Positions 1 to 4,699 of a stretch of DNA of 11,403 nt are shown one piece after another; the first letter of the stretch is position 1, and every line of letters starts with the position of its first letter. A model generated the notes under the pieces. That model made no database searches. It was given only the letters and a program-made list of their open reading frames with translations, and was not told the origin of the DNA. The DNA is from Dehalococcoidales bacterium. Lineage in GTDB: Bacteria > Chloroflexota > Dehalococcoidia > Dehalococcoidales > UBA2162. Both the position numbers and the translations under genes were made by a program. The stretch is taken from contig JAUSGV010000115.1 of NCBI GenBank assembly GCA_030648675.1, positions 1-11,403 on the forward strand, read 5' to 3'.

Positions 1-1
1 A

Positions 2-37
2 CTCGAAATTATTGACAAGCTCAAGAAGAAAGAATAG
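2..37 (+). CDS. hicA: HicA-type toxin, C-terminal end only (partial, left edge)
   Basis: The frame runs in from the left edge and stops at 35-37. Its last eleven residues are LEIIDKLKKKE. The same LEIID ending is found at the end of the HicA-like protein at 6104-6322 (LEIIDTL), and in both places a HicB gene follows within a few bases. This is therefore taken as the last piece of a HicA mRNA interferase whose body lies outside the window. The call rests on eleven residues plus the position of hicB, so family assignment is by analogy with the downstream pair. Confidence 0.6.
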   Translation, partial: LEIIDKLKKKE

Positions 38-51
38 GTATGGAGGCGGCT

Positions 52-453
52 ATGAAAGCAAACGAATTAAAACAGAAAGTGGACCATTATGTTAATCTAC
101 CCTACACCATCGCTGTGGAACGGCGAGATGACCAGGGCACCTATTACGTCGCACGCTATTTCGAACTTCCCCACCTGATTATGACTGGCGATACACCGGA
201 AGAAGCTGTAAGAGACTTGGAGGCAGAAAAGAGGGAGTGGTTCGAGTTCAACATAGAGCAAGGGAACAAAATACCCCTACCACTTAAATCACGGAAATAC
301 AGCGGGAAGATAATCCTTCGGATGTCCCCCAATCTGCACGAGCACTTAATCCGCCTGGCGGAACTCCAGGGTACCAGCTTAAACAACTTCATGGTAAAAG
401 CTGTTGCCCAGGCTGCTGGCTACGAAGAAGTACCGGTTACAGTTTGTAAGTAG
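52..453 (+). CDS. hicB: HicB antitoxin
   Basis: A 133-residue HicB antitoxin that would bind and neutralise the HicA toxin ending at 37. The N-terminal half has the HicB pseudo-RNase H fold: HYVNLPYTIAVERR, then YYVARYFELPHLIMTGDTPEEA and a helix ending near residue 70. The C-terminal part (about 85-125) has a ribbon-helix-helix-like DNA-binding pattern (IILRMSPNLHEHLIRLAE, then GTSLNNFMVKAV). An upstream in-frame ATG at 40 exists, but a GGAGG at 42-46 sits 5 nt before the ATG at 52, so 52 is chosen. The same layout occurs at the HicB at 6335. In HicAB systems the antitoxin usually represses its own operon through the C-terminal domain; the promoter is outside the window. Confidence 0.88.
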   Translation: MKANELKQKVDHYVNLPYTIAVERRDDQGTYYVARYFELPHLIMTGDTPEEAVRDLEAEKREWFEFNIEQGNKIPLPLKSRKYSGKIILRMSPNLHEHLIRLAELQGTSLNNFMVKAVAQAAGYEEVPVTVCK

Positions 454-517
454 ATAACCAGACTCTGGGTAGGATGCCGTTCAATGCCGCTTAGAACCTC
501 AGGAATTGCCCCGGATC

Positions 518-607
518 CTACGTCGTCACATCGTCAAAGACGAAGTCTTCGCCGTATGAAATTGCCCTGATAATTTCTTCGGCCAGGCCGCCCCTATTGA
601 TTCTCAT
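518..607 (-). CDS. Short coding-like ORF, 29 codons, possible gene remnant
   Basis: On the minus strand an ATG at 607-605 opens a 29-residue frame beginning MRINRGGLAEEIIRAISYGE and ending DFVFDDVTT. It reads like the amphipathic N-terminus of a real protein rather than random translation, and a GTGGA motif lies a few bases before the ATG. I do not recognise the family. It lies just left of the 75-bp repeat at 636, in the gap between the first HicB and the second HicA. It could be a truncated antitoxin start or chance. Confidence 0.3.
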   Translation of the reverse strand: MRINRGGLAEEIIRAISYGEDFVFDDVTT

Positions 608-635
608 AATTTCCACTCTTTAGCTGCATTCTAAA

Positions 636-709
636 GCGACAAAACCCCGTTGACCTTTTTAGAACATATGTGCAAATTTTTCGCAGGTTGATTGAGCTTG
701 GAGGTTGAT
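636..709 (+). repeat. Direct repeat of about 75 bp, copy 1
   Basis: This stretch, from GCGACAAAACCCCGTTGAC to about GCTTGGAGGTTGAT, recurs at 4126-4200 with only about six differences, two of them single-base indels. Similarity starts sharply at G636 and fades by about 709. The core at 662-673 is GAAC-ATAT-GTGC, one base from the Gram-positive type LexA box GAAC-N4-GTTC. No stable frame is shared by both copies, because the indel shifts it. Copy 1 lies directly before the promoter of the second hicAB operon. Confidence 0.8.
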
Positions 710-716
710 CTGTCTC

Positions 717-745
717 TTTACAGGTGATATCACATATGCTATCAT
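717..745 (+). promoter_or_regulatory. Promoter/operator of hicAB-2, predicted leaderless
   Basis: TTTACA (717-722), a 17-bp spacer and TATCAT (740-745). The spacer holds the perfect palindrome GTGATATCAC (724-733), and TGATA (726-730) is mirrored by TATCA (740-744) across the -10 region, so this is a plausible HicB operator. The hicA ATG at 752 lies where transcription should start, 7 nt after the last base of the -10 box, and no Shine-Dalgarno site could fit. Confidence 0.75.
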
Positions 746-751
746 TAAAGC

Positions 752-985
752 ATGAAAGAGAAGTTAGTTAAGCAGTTCCTCACCGACCAGAAGCACATCA
801 CGGTTGAGGATTGCGACCGGCTTCTCCCCAAGTACGGCTTTCAATATCGCAAAAGCAGCGGGAGCCATCGGGCTTACCACAAAAAGGGCGAGAGACCAAT
901 CATCATAATAACTCCCAAACATACCAAATACATAAAGCCGGAATACATTAAAGAGGTAGTTAAGAGACTGAGTCTGGAGGATTAG
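752..985 (+). CDS. hicA: HicA toxin (mRNA interferase)
   Basis: A 77-residue HicA-family toxin. These are small double-stranded-RNA-binding-fold proteins that cleave mRNA and halt translation until bound by HicB. The diagnostic segment is YGFQYRKSSGSHRAYHKKGE: the Gly-Ser-His with His39 is the catalytic region of HicA. The C-terminal PKHTKYIKPEYIKEVVKRL matches the family's final strand and helix. The start follows the -10 box so closely that a leaderless message is predicted. hicB begins one base after the stop codon, so the pair forms one operon. Confidence 0.92.
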   Translation: MKEKLVKQFLTDQKHITVEDCDRLLPKYGFQYRKSSGSHRAYHKKGERPIIIITPKHTKYIKPEYIKEVVKRLSLED

Positions 986-986
986 C

Positions 987-1403
987 ATGGTAACCGAATT
1001 AAAAAGAAAACCTGTCGAATATTACTTTAACCTGAAATACCCGATAACTATAATACCGTCTGAAGAGGGAGGCTACGTTGCTGAAATTGAAGACCTACCC
1101 GGCTGCCTCTCCCAGGGCGAAACGCTGGAAGAAACCTATGCAAACATCGAAGAATCCCGCCGGCTCTGGATTGATGTAGCTTATGAAGACGGTCAGGACA
1201 TTCCCGAGCCGCGTGATAAACAGGGATACAGCGGAAACTTCATTGTTCGTGGTCCTAAGAGCCTGCACCGTAAGCTGGACCAGATGGCGAAACGGGAGGG
1301 AGTCAGTCTAAACCAGTACCTGGTATCTACCCTATCTCACTCTGTCGGTATGCAAGAAGCAAAGAAGTCCGGGACTCGTAAACATGAGGTCTCCAAAAAC
1401 TAA
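987..1403 (+). CDS. hicB: HicB antitoxin
   Basis: A 138-residue HicB antitoxin with a partial RNase H-like N-terminal domain (YPITIIPSEEGGYVAEIEDL followed by PGCLSQGETLEE) and a C-terminal ribbon-helix-helix region (FIVRGPKSLHRKLDQMAKRE then GVSLNQYLVSTLSHSV). GGAGG at 976-980, inside the end of hicA, lies 6 nt before the ATG and gives strong independent initiation, consistent with excess antitoxin. The last residues, SGTRKHEVSKN, are unlike the conserved core. That stretch runs straight into, and may overlap, the remains of a higB gene, so the 3' end may be a recombination junction. The HicB at 6335 also ends in SKN. Confidence 0.92.
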   Translation: MVTELKRKPVEYYFNLKYPITIIPSEEGGYVAEIEDLPGCLSQGETLEETYANIEESRRLWIDVAYEDGQDIPEPRDKQGYSGNFIVRGPKSLHRKLDQMAKREGVSLNQYLVSTLSHSVGMQEAKKSGTRKHEVSKN

Positions 1404-1404
1404 A

Positions 1405-1503
1405 AGTATACGAATAAATGAGCAATGGCGAATTTGTTTCGAGTAGCGAAACAATACTGTCTACAATTGTGAAATCACCGATTACCTTAGAGGGGGAAGA
1501 TAA
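1405..1503 (+). pseudogene. higB: higB toxin remnant, C-terminal part with in-frame amber codon
   Basis: Read from 1405, the frame gives SIRINEQWRICFE, an amber TAG at 1444-1446, then RNNTVYNCEITDYLRGGR and a TAA at 1501-1503 touching the higA ATG. This is the typical C-terminal end of HigB ribosome-dependent mRNA interferases (S-I-R-I-N-x-Q-W-R-I-C-F, then V/CEI-x-DYH). In the family the residue after CF(x) is usually Trp, so TAG most simply derives from TGG. The N-terminal half is missing: the homology begins next to or within the end of hicB. The toxin is thus inactivated by truncation and a nonsense change, while its antitoxin remains intact. Confidence 0.8.
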
Positions 1504-1791
1504 ATGGTACCTGAGAATAGAATTGCGACACATCCTGGCGAAATACTGAAAGAGGAGTTCCTTGCCCCGTTAGAAATTACCCAGGTAGCGCTTGCTCAGC
1601 ACCTCGGAGTTCCTCTACAACGAGTAAATGAGATAATTCGAGGCAAACGGGGAATTACGACCGAGACAGCATGGCTGCTTTCCCAGGCGTTGGGTACAAC
1701 GCCTCAGTTCTGGATGAATCTACAAGACGCTTATGATTTGACGAGTAAACGTCCTAAGCGAACTATCGAGCGTTTAATCAAAGCCGCATAA
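1504..1791 (+). CDS. higA: HigA antitoxin (XRE/VapI-type helix-turn-helix), lacking an intact toxin
   Basis: A 95-residue HigA antitoxin. HigA binds HigB and represses the higBA promoter. The hallmark N-terminus is present (IATHPGEILKEEFLAPLEIT), followed by the helix-turn-helix region (about 26-65: QVALAQHLGVPLQRVNEIIR then GKRGITTETAWLLSQALG) and the conserved TTPQFWMNLQDAYDL. AGAGGGGGA at 1490-1498 is a good ribosome-binding site for the ATG at 1504. Only a broken higB precedes it and no higBA promoter is visible, so it is an orphan that may rely on read-through from hicAB. It could still act in trans on other HigB copies. Confidence 0.92.
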   Translation: MVPENRIATHPGEILKEEFLAPLEITQVALAQHLGVPLQRVNEIIRGKRGITTETAWLLSQALGTTPQFWMNLQDAYDLTSKRPKRTIERLIKAA

Positions 1792-1829
1792 ATCCTGGAC
1801 TTTACCCTGGCTTAGAGTGATAGACTGTA

Positions 1830-1858
1830 TTGACATCGTTCATACTATTGTTTATACT
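1830..1858 (+). promoter_or_regulatory. Promoter of the first mazF operon
   Basis: TTGACA (1830-1835), a 17-bp spacer and TATACT (1853-1858), one base from consensus. ATACTA occurs twice (1842-1847 and 1854-1859), a possible tandem operator for the ribbon-helix-helix antitoxin. AAGGAG at 1870-1875 is the ribosome-binding site for the ATG at 1884. Confidence 0.8.
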
Positions 1859-1883
1859 AAGAGGTAGATAAGGAGTATGAAAC

Positions 1884-2135
1884 ATGACAAATATCAAAAC
1901 AGCTATATCTATTGAAGGTCCCCTGTTCGAAGAAGTGGAAGCCTTAGCCGAAGAAATGAAGGTATCGCGAAGTCACCTTTTTTCATTGGCCGCTCGCGAT
2001 TTCCTTCAACACCGCAAAAATCAGAAGTTGCTGGATGCTATAAACGCCGCGTATAGCGACTCGCTTGACCGTAAAGAAGAAATCCTTAGAGAGCAAATGA
2101 GAGCAAAATACAGTGAGATTGTAGACAAATGGTAA
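1884..2135 (+). CDS. Ribbon-helix-helix antitoxin paired with MazF
   Basis: An 83-residue antitoxin. Residues 3-42 form a ribbon-helix-helix DNA-binding domain: strand IKTAISIEGPLFEEVEALAE, then KVSRSHLFSLAARDFLQ. The charged tail (about 45-83) is the expected MazF-binding arm. It should neutralise the downstream MazF and repress the shared promoter at 1830. AAGGAG stands 8 nt before the chosen ATG; the ATG at 1877 is too close to that site. The gene ends in Trp-stop, and the toxin ATG lies inside that end (overlap 2129-2135), so translation of the two is coupled. The length and tail match RHH-type MazE antitoxins rather than AbrB-type ones. Confidence 0.85.
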   Translation: MTNIKTAISIEGPLFEEVEALAEEMKVSRSHLFSLAARDFLQHRKNQKLLDAINAAYSDSLDRKEEILREQMRAKYSEIVDKW

Positions 2136-2488
2136 TCGGGCAAGGCGACATATTCTGGGTCGACCTGGGGAAGCCATCCGGATCTGAACCGGCATACCGG
2201 CATCCCCATTTGGTTATTCAGAACAATGTGTTCAACAGGAGCCGCATCAACACTGTGATCGTGTGTTCATTGACTTCTAATCTCCTGCGGGCAAAATCCC
2301 CGGGAAATGTGCTGCTCGGGAAAGGCGAGGCAAACCTTCCGAAACCCAGTGTCGTTAACGTCACTCAGATTTTCACTATGGATAAACGAGATTTGACCGA
2401 AAAGATTGGTTCGCTTTCCCGTGAACGGATGGCGCAGATATTGGAGGGTATCGACCTACTCATTAAGCCAAGAGACATCAAAGAGTAG
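2129..2488 (+). CDS. mazF: MazF-family endoribonuclease toxin
   Basis: A 119-residue MazF/PemK toxin, a ribosome-independent sequence-specific mRNA endonuclease. The family landmarks are in order: GDIFWVDLG near the N-terminus; GSEPAYRHPHLVIQNN, where Arg24 matches the catalytic Arg; IVCSLTSN, where Thr49 matches the catalytic Thr; and the late strand VNVTQIFTMDKRDL with the helix GSLSRERMAQILEGIDLLI. All needed residues appear present, so the toxin looks active. It overlaps the antitoxin by 7 nt (ATGGTAA). The last residues (KPRDIKE) run beyond the usual core. Immediately downstream is a copy of the SP-x-AESIIVW remnant. Confidence 0.93.
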   Translation: MVIGQGDIFWVDLGKPSGSEPAYRHPHLVIQNNVFNRSRINTVIVCSLTSNLLRAKSPGNVLLGKGEANLPKPSVVNVTQIFTMDKRDLTEKIGSLSRERMAQILEGIDLLIKPRDIKE

Positions 2489-2499
2489 CAGATTGTATT

Positions 2500-2562
2500 A
2501 AGTTCGACGGTTTTCCCTTTAACCCCCTCGCGGAATCAATCATCGTCTGGTAGCTACCCTAT
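2500..2562 (+). repeat. SP-x-AESIIVW remnant, copy 1
   Basis: Translated from 2500 this reads KFDGFPFNPLAESIIVW then TAG. The same protein-like ending recurs in other frames and places in the window (5924, 6746, 7601, and degenerate at 4231). Bases 2536-2562 also match 7681-7707 over 27 bases with one difference. No start codon or full gene is attached, so it is a gene tail or mobile scar rather than a gene. I cannot name the parent protein. Confidence 0.7.
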
Positions 2563-2567
2563 AACGC

Positions 2568-2681
2568 TTGACGTTAAACGTGATACGTTATAATTAATAA
2601 TAATGTTAAATCACTGACTACCGTTAGAGGAAGAGAGATAAAATGGATAAGAAATTAGTTCCGATGCTATTAAAAGGGTAA
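2568..2681 (+). pseudogene. higBA scar: promoter, higB/higA junction and first codons of higA
   Basis: TTGACG (2568-2573), 15 bp and TATAAT (2589-2594) enclose the inverted repeat AACGT-GAT-ACGTT (2577-2589), a HigA-type operator. Only 15 bases later, 2608-2645 closely matches the higB/higA junction at 1472-1506: ITDYR followed by a stop corresponds to EITDYLRGGR, and the purine-rich ribosome-binding region and ATG follow. The antitoxin frame then reads MDKKLVPMLLKG and stops at 2681. Nearly all of higB and most of higA are gone, leaving the two ends of the toxin unit joined. No functional product is expected. Confidence 0.65.
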
Positions 2682-2727
2682 ACACGAAGTATGGGCGAAC
2701 TCTTAAGAGGCTTGCCGCTTGATGCAT

Positions 2728-2771
2728 GTGGGAATATCCCACTTGACAGCTAATCCCACCTCCAGTATAAT
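2728..2771 (+). promoter_or_regulatory. Perfect-consensus promoter with GTGGGA operator, predicted leaderless
   Basis: TTGACA (2743-2748), 17 bp and TATAAT (2766-2771) match the consensus at all twelve positions. GTGGGA-ATA-TCCCAC (2728-2742) abuts the -35 box, and a third half-site TCCCAC lies in the spacer (2754-2759), 17 bp from the previous one. The GTG start at 2778 is where transcription should begin, so the antitoxin is predicted to be made from a leaderless message. Confidence 0.85.
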
Positions 2772-2777
2772 TTTAGC

Positions 2778-3053
2778 GTGACGATAATAAAAGATACGCA
2801 TTTCAAAAGAGTTGGCGAGAGCGTTAAACCGGACGCCAAGAAGAGGGTAGTCCTGCCCCAACCTCCCGAAACAGGAGTTACCTATCACGTTTATATTAAC
2901 CGCCTCGGGCAGATTATCCTTGATCCTCAGGTAACAATTCCGGCCTCAGAGCTATGGCTTTTTCAAAACCCGGAAGCCCTTACTTCAGTCCGGCGCGGCC
3001 TTGCGGATGCGGCAAAGGGCAAGGTTTCAAAAGTCGACGCTGCCTCTCTGTAA
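2778..3053 (+). CDS. Antitoxin of a RelE-type module (AbrB-like N-terminus)
   Basis: A 91-residue protein directly upstream of a RelE-like toxin. The segment KKRVVLPQP near residues 22-30 resembles the swapped-hairpin (AbrB/MazE-like) DNA-binding motif, and GVTYHVYINRLGQIILDP continues it. The C-terminal ALTSVRRGLADAAKGKV resembles the toxin-binding tail of several RelB/YefM-type antitoxins. The GTG at 2778 is the only in-frame start fitting the promoter. It lies 7 nt after the last base of a perfect -10 box and has no Shine-Dalgarno site. By analogy it should bind the GTGGGA repeats and repress itself. The antitoxin role is inferred from position and tail; the exact family is uncertain. Confidence 0.75.
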   Translation: MTIIKDTHFKRVGESVKPDAKKRVVLPQPPETGVTYHVYINRLGQIILDPQVTIPASELWLFQNPEALTSVRRGLADAAKGKVSKVDAASL

Positions 3054-3062
3054 GATACCATT

Positions 3063-3356
3063 GTGTTTGAGCTAGAATGGACCGAGGAAGCTAAAAGGGC
3101 TTACCGTCTACTCAAGAATAATGCGTCCCAAAAGAAACGCTACAAAGCCGTTAAGAAGACTATAGAGTTCCTGGTAACCAACCCGCGGCACAACAGCCTT
3201 CAGACCCATGAATTCACCAGCTTAAAAGGCCCGAATATGGAAAAGATATTCGAGGCATATGCCGAGCAGAAGACGCCGGCAGCTTATAGAGTCTTCTGGT
3301 ATTACGGCCCTTCTAAAGGCATAATCACCATCCTCGCCATTACTCCTCACCCGTAA
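3063..3356 (+). CDS. RelE/ParE-family toxin
   Basis: A 97-residue toxin of the RelE/ParE superfamily, expected to be either a ribosome-dependent mRNA cutter (RelE-like) or a gyrase inhibitor (ParE-like); the sequence alone does not decide. It opens with the typical first strand FELEWTEEAKRAYRLLKNN, has a basic helical hairpin (KKRYKAVKKTIEFLVTNPRH), then HEFTSLKG, and ends with the paired strands AYRVFWYYGP and ITILAITPHP. A GTG at 3063 is used, since MFELEW matches normal family starts. No clear ribosome-binding site precedes it and the gap to the antitoxin is 9 nt, so re-initiation is likely. It appears full length. Confidence 0.85.
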   Translation: MFELEWTEEAKRAYRLLKNNASQKKRYKAVKKTIEFLVTNPRHNSLQTHEFTSLKGPNMEKIFEAYAEQKTPAAYRVFWYYGPSKGIITILAITPHP

Positions 3357-3435
3357 CTGCGTAACGTGTTAGAGGACCCGGCTTGGCACGGCTCCTGAAT
3401 CGGTCAGAGGAGCAAAAAGACGAATATCCTGAGCG

Positions 3436-3819
3436 TTAGCGTATGACTTTTACCTTCACGCCCACGGAAATCCCGGCCCACGACCTGTCAGTAGTGAGCG
3501 CCACTGCCCCCAGCAACTTTGCCAGACTTAGACAAGCCCGGTCGCCTAATGAGATCCCGGCATCTCGAGTACCTTTACGCAGAAACCCTGACTGATAGGA
3601 CTGTTCTTCATCAAAAGGCACAATCTCCAGCCCAAGCGGCTGTAGAGCCTGGCGAATCGCTTTCTCCGGCATGCCTGCCTCGCAAAGCTTGGCGACTACC
3701 TCGGATAGATTGACGGAACTGATGACACCTCCCGAAAGGGATTCTGCCACTATGTCAGCTCCCGTCTCTGCGTTCAAAAGAGCCAACAATGCTGAAGCAT
3801 CTATCACTGCTTCAGCCAC
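3436..3819 (-). CDS. vapC: VapC toxin (PIN-domain ribonuclease)
   Basis: A 127-residue PIN-domain toxin, a magnesium-dependent endoribonuclease that in many VapCs targets tRNA or rRNA. The four acidic metal ligands are in place: Asp7 (VIDASALLALL), Glu40 (SSVNLSEVVAKL), Asp93 (SLGDRACLSLA) and Asp111 (ALTTDRSW). The GTG start at 3819-3817 lies inside the end of vapB, with an 8-nt overlap, giving coupled translation. The GIS-x-GD-RACL-x-LA segment is typical of VapC. It looks active. This operon runs against the surrounding TA genes. Confidence 0.94.
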   Translation of the reverse strand: MAEAVIDASALLALLNAETGADIVAESLSGGVISSVNLSEVVAKLCEAGMPEKAIRQALQPLGLEIVPFDEEQSYQSGFLRKGTRDAGISLGDRACLSLAKLLGAVALTTDRSWAGISVGVKVKVIR

Positions 3820-4051
3820 GAGCCGCCTCTTCCCGCCGCTCTTTGATTAGCTCCTCGGATAGGCTGCGACCTTTGGGGATGTAGCGCCGGAGCAAAGTCT
3901 GCGCCCGAGCAACCGCCTCGCGCGTGCTGACAACCCTTATCTCTCCATTTTCGAGAGTCAGAAACACCTCGTCCCCAGACTTGATCCCCAATGCCTTCCG
4001 GTATTTGGCTGGAATTACTAATCTACCACCTTCGCGTATTGTTGTCTTCAT
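3812..4051 (-). CDS. vapB: VapB antitoxin (AbrB/SpoVT domain)
   Basis: A 79-residue antitoxin with a canonical AbrB/MazE swapped-hairpin DNA-binding domain at residues 2-45: TIREGGRLVIPAKYRKALGI, then KSGDEVFLTLENGEIRVVS. The remainder (RYIPKGRSLSEELIKERREE) is the toxin-binding tail, with the usual helix and acidic-basic end. It should bind VapC and repress the operon. The ATG at 4051-4049 is preceded by AGGT a few bases upstream, and a TATAAT lies 24 nt upstream. It overlaps vapC by 8 nt. Confidence 0.93.
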   Translation of the reverse strand: MKTTIREGGRLVIPAKYRKALGIKSGDEVFLTLENGEIRVVSTREAVARAQTLLRRYIPKGRSLSEELIKERREEAARG

Positions 4052-4075
4052 CAGCTAACCTGCCATTTTTGTCTT

Positions 4076-4093
4076 ATTATACCATAAATTATG
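4076..4093 (-). promoter_or_regulatory. vapBC promoter region with palindrome
   Basis: On the minus strand TATAAT (4081-4076) is a perfect -10 box for vapB. The adjoining palindrome CATAAATTATG (4083-4093) is a likely VapB operator. No good -35 box is seen at the right distance, which suggests weak or activator-dependent transcription. Confidence 0.55.
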
Positions 4094-4125
4094 TTTTTGG
4101 CATATTTCTAATCCACCCGGTCACC

Positions 4126-4200
4126 GCGACAAAACCCCGTTGACTCTTTTTCGAACATTTGTGCAAATTTTTTGCAGGTTGATTGAGCTTGGAAGTTTGA
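4126..4200 (+). repeat. Direct repeat of about 75 bp, copy 2
   Basis: This is the second copy of the element at 636-709. Its core at 4153-4164 is GAAC-ATTT-GTGC, again one base from GAAC-N4-GTTC. Relative to copy 1, the left flank here is the vapBC promoter and the right flank is a degenerate SP-x-AESIIVW remnant. Confidence 0.8.
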
Positions 4201-4230
4201 TTTTATGGAGCCGGAAAAAGCATGCGCCGC

Positions 4231-4297
4231 GACGAAGGATCCACTTTCCCGTCTGCCTCGTCATGGCGTCAATCATCGTCTGGCAGAGGCACTACTA
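4231..4297 (+). repeat. SP-x-AESIIVW remnant, copy 2 (degenerate)
   Basis: The stretch GACGAAGGAT, CTTTCCC, then GGCGTCAATCATCGTCTGG aligns at the DNA level with the copies at 2500 and 5924. In frame it reads FPVCLVMASIIVWQRHY and stops at 4297, keeping SIIVW but losing SP-x-AE through small changes. It follows the 75-bp repeat and is probably an older copy. Confidence 0.55.
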
Positions 4298-4443
4298 GAA
4301 TTCAGTCTGGTTGCCGTTCGGGGCTACCAAAGGTTGTCCGTGTTCCAATGTCGATAACATCTGTTTCGTTTTCTCTAAGGATTTATCTCTGATATCTGTG
4401 TCAACGGAATAGTGAATCCTTGTTCTGTTTATTACACCACTTA
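4295..4443 (-). pseudogene. Coding-like minus-strand frame without a start codon
   Basis: On the minus strand an open frame reads SGVINRTRIHYSVDTDIRDK, then SLEKTKQMLSTLEHGQPLV and APNGNQTEF, stopping at 4297-4295. The regular charged/hydrophobic pattern suggests former coding sequence. No ATG, GTG or TTG opens it upstream, and its 5' side is occupied by the promoter of the pair at 4462. I do not recognise the family. This fills most of the gap between 4200 and 4450; it may be chance. Confidence 0.25.
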
Positions 4444-4446
4444 TGA

Positions 4447-4455
4447 TGCTATAAT
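4447..4455 (+). promoter_or_regulatory. Extended -10 promoter of the uncharacterised pair, predicted leaderless
   Basis: TGCTATAAT (4447-4455) is a perfect extended -10 element (TG-n-TATAAT), and no strong -35 box is needed or seen. The GTG start at 4462 lies 7 nt after the last base of the box, so transcription should start at or next to the start codon. Confidence 0.7.
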
Positions 4456-4461
4456 AATATC

Positions 4462-4695
4462 GTGGATTTTGAAATCCTGGACAACATCCAATGGATTGAA
4501 AACATAGCCTCGGCTCGAGGTATTCGTGAGCTAAAAAGACTTAATCGTATTTATGGGAAAGCGACTTGGAGAAAACGCAAAGGAATCGCTAAAATCAGGT
4601 TGTCAGCCGGAACGATAAAAATTGCGGAATTGCATTGGTACGAAGGACATGGTAAAGGAAGGAAAGAAGTCAAAATAAAAAGATATTTGGAGTAA
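4462..4695 (+). CDS. Small basic protein of an uncharacterised two-gene pair
   Basis: A 77-residue basic protein (19 Lys/Arg against 9 Asp/Glu). I recall similar uncharacterised small proteins, also next to a partner like the following gene, in Cyanobacteria and Chloroflexota, but no function or family name. An N-terminal helix (IQWIENIASARGIRELKRLN) is followed by GKATWRKRKGIAKIRL, a strand (IKIAELHWYEGH) and GKGRKEVKIKRYLE. The HWYEGHGKGRKE block (residues 58-69), with two His and a Glu among basic residues, looks like a functional core, either nucleic-acid binding or catalytic. The GTG start is predicted leaderless. Size, position inside a TA island, private promoter and tight pairing suggest a toxin-antitoxin-like module; which member is toxic is unknown. 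Confidence 0.8.
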   Translation: MDFEILDNIQWIENIASARGIRELKRLNRIYGKATWRKRKGIAKIRLSAGTIKIAELHWYEGHGKGRKEVKIKRYLE

Positions 4696-4699
4696 TGCT

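Noticed and set aside
40..51. Upstream ATG for the first hicB
   Set aside because: The GGAGG that serves the gene lies between this ATG and the one at 52, so initiation at 52 is far more likely; homology with the later HicB agrees.
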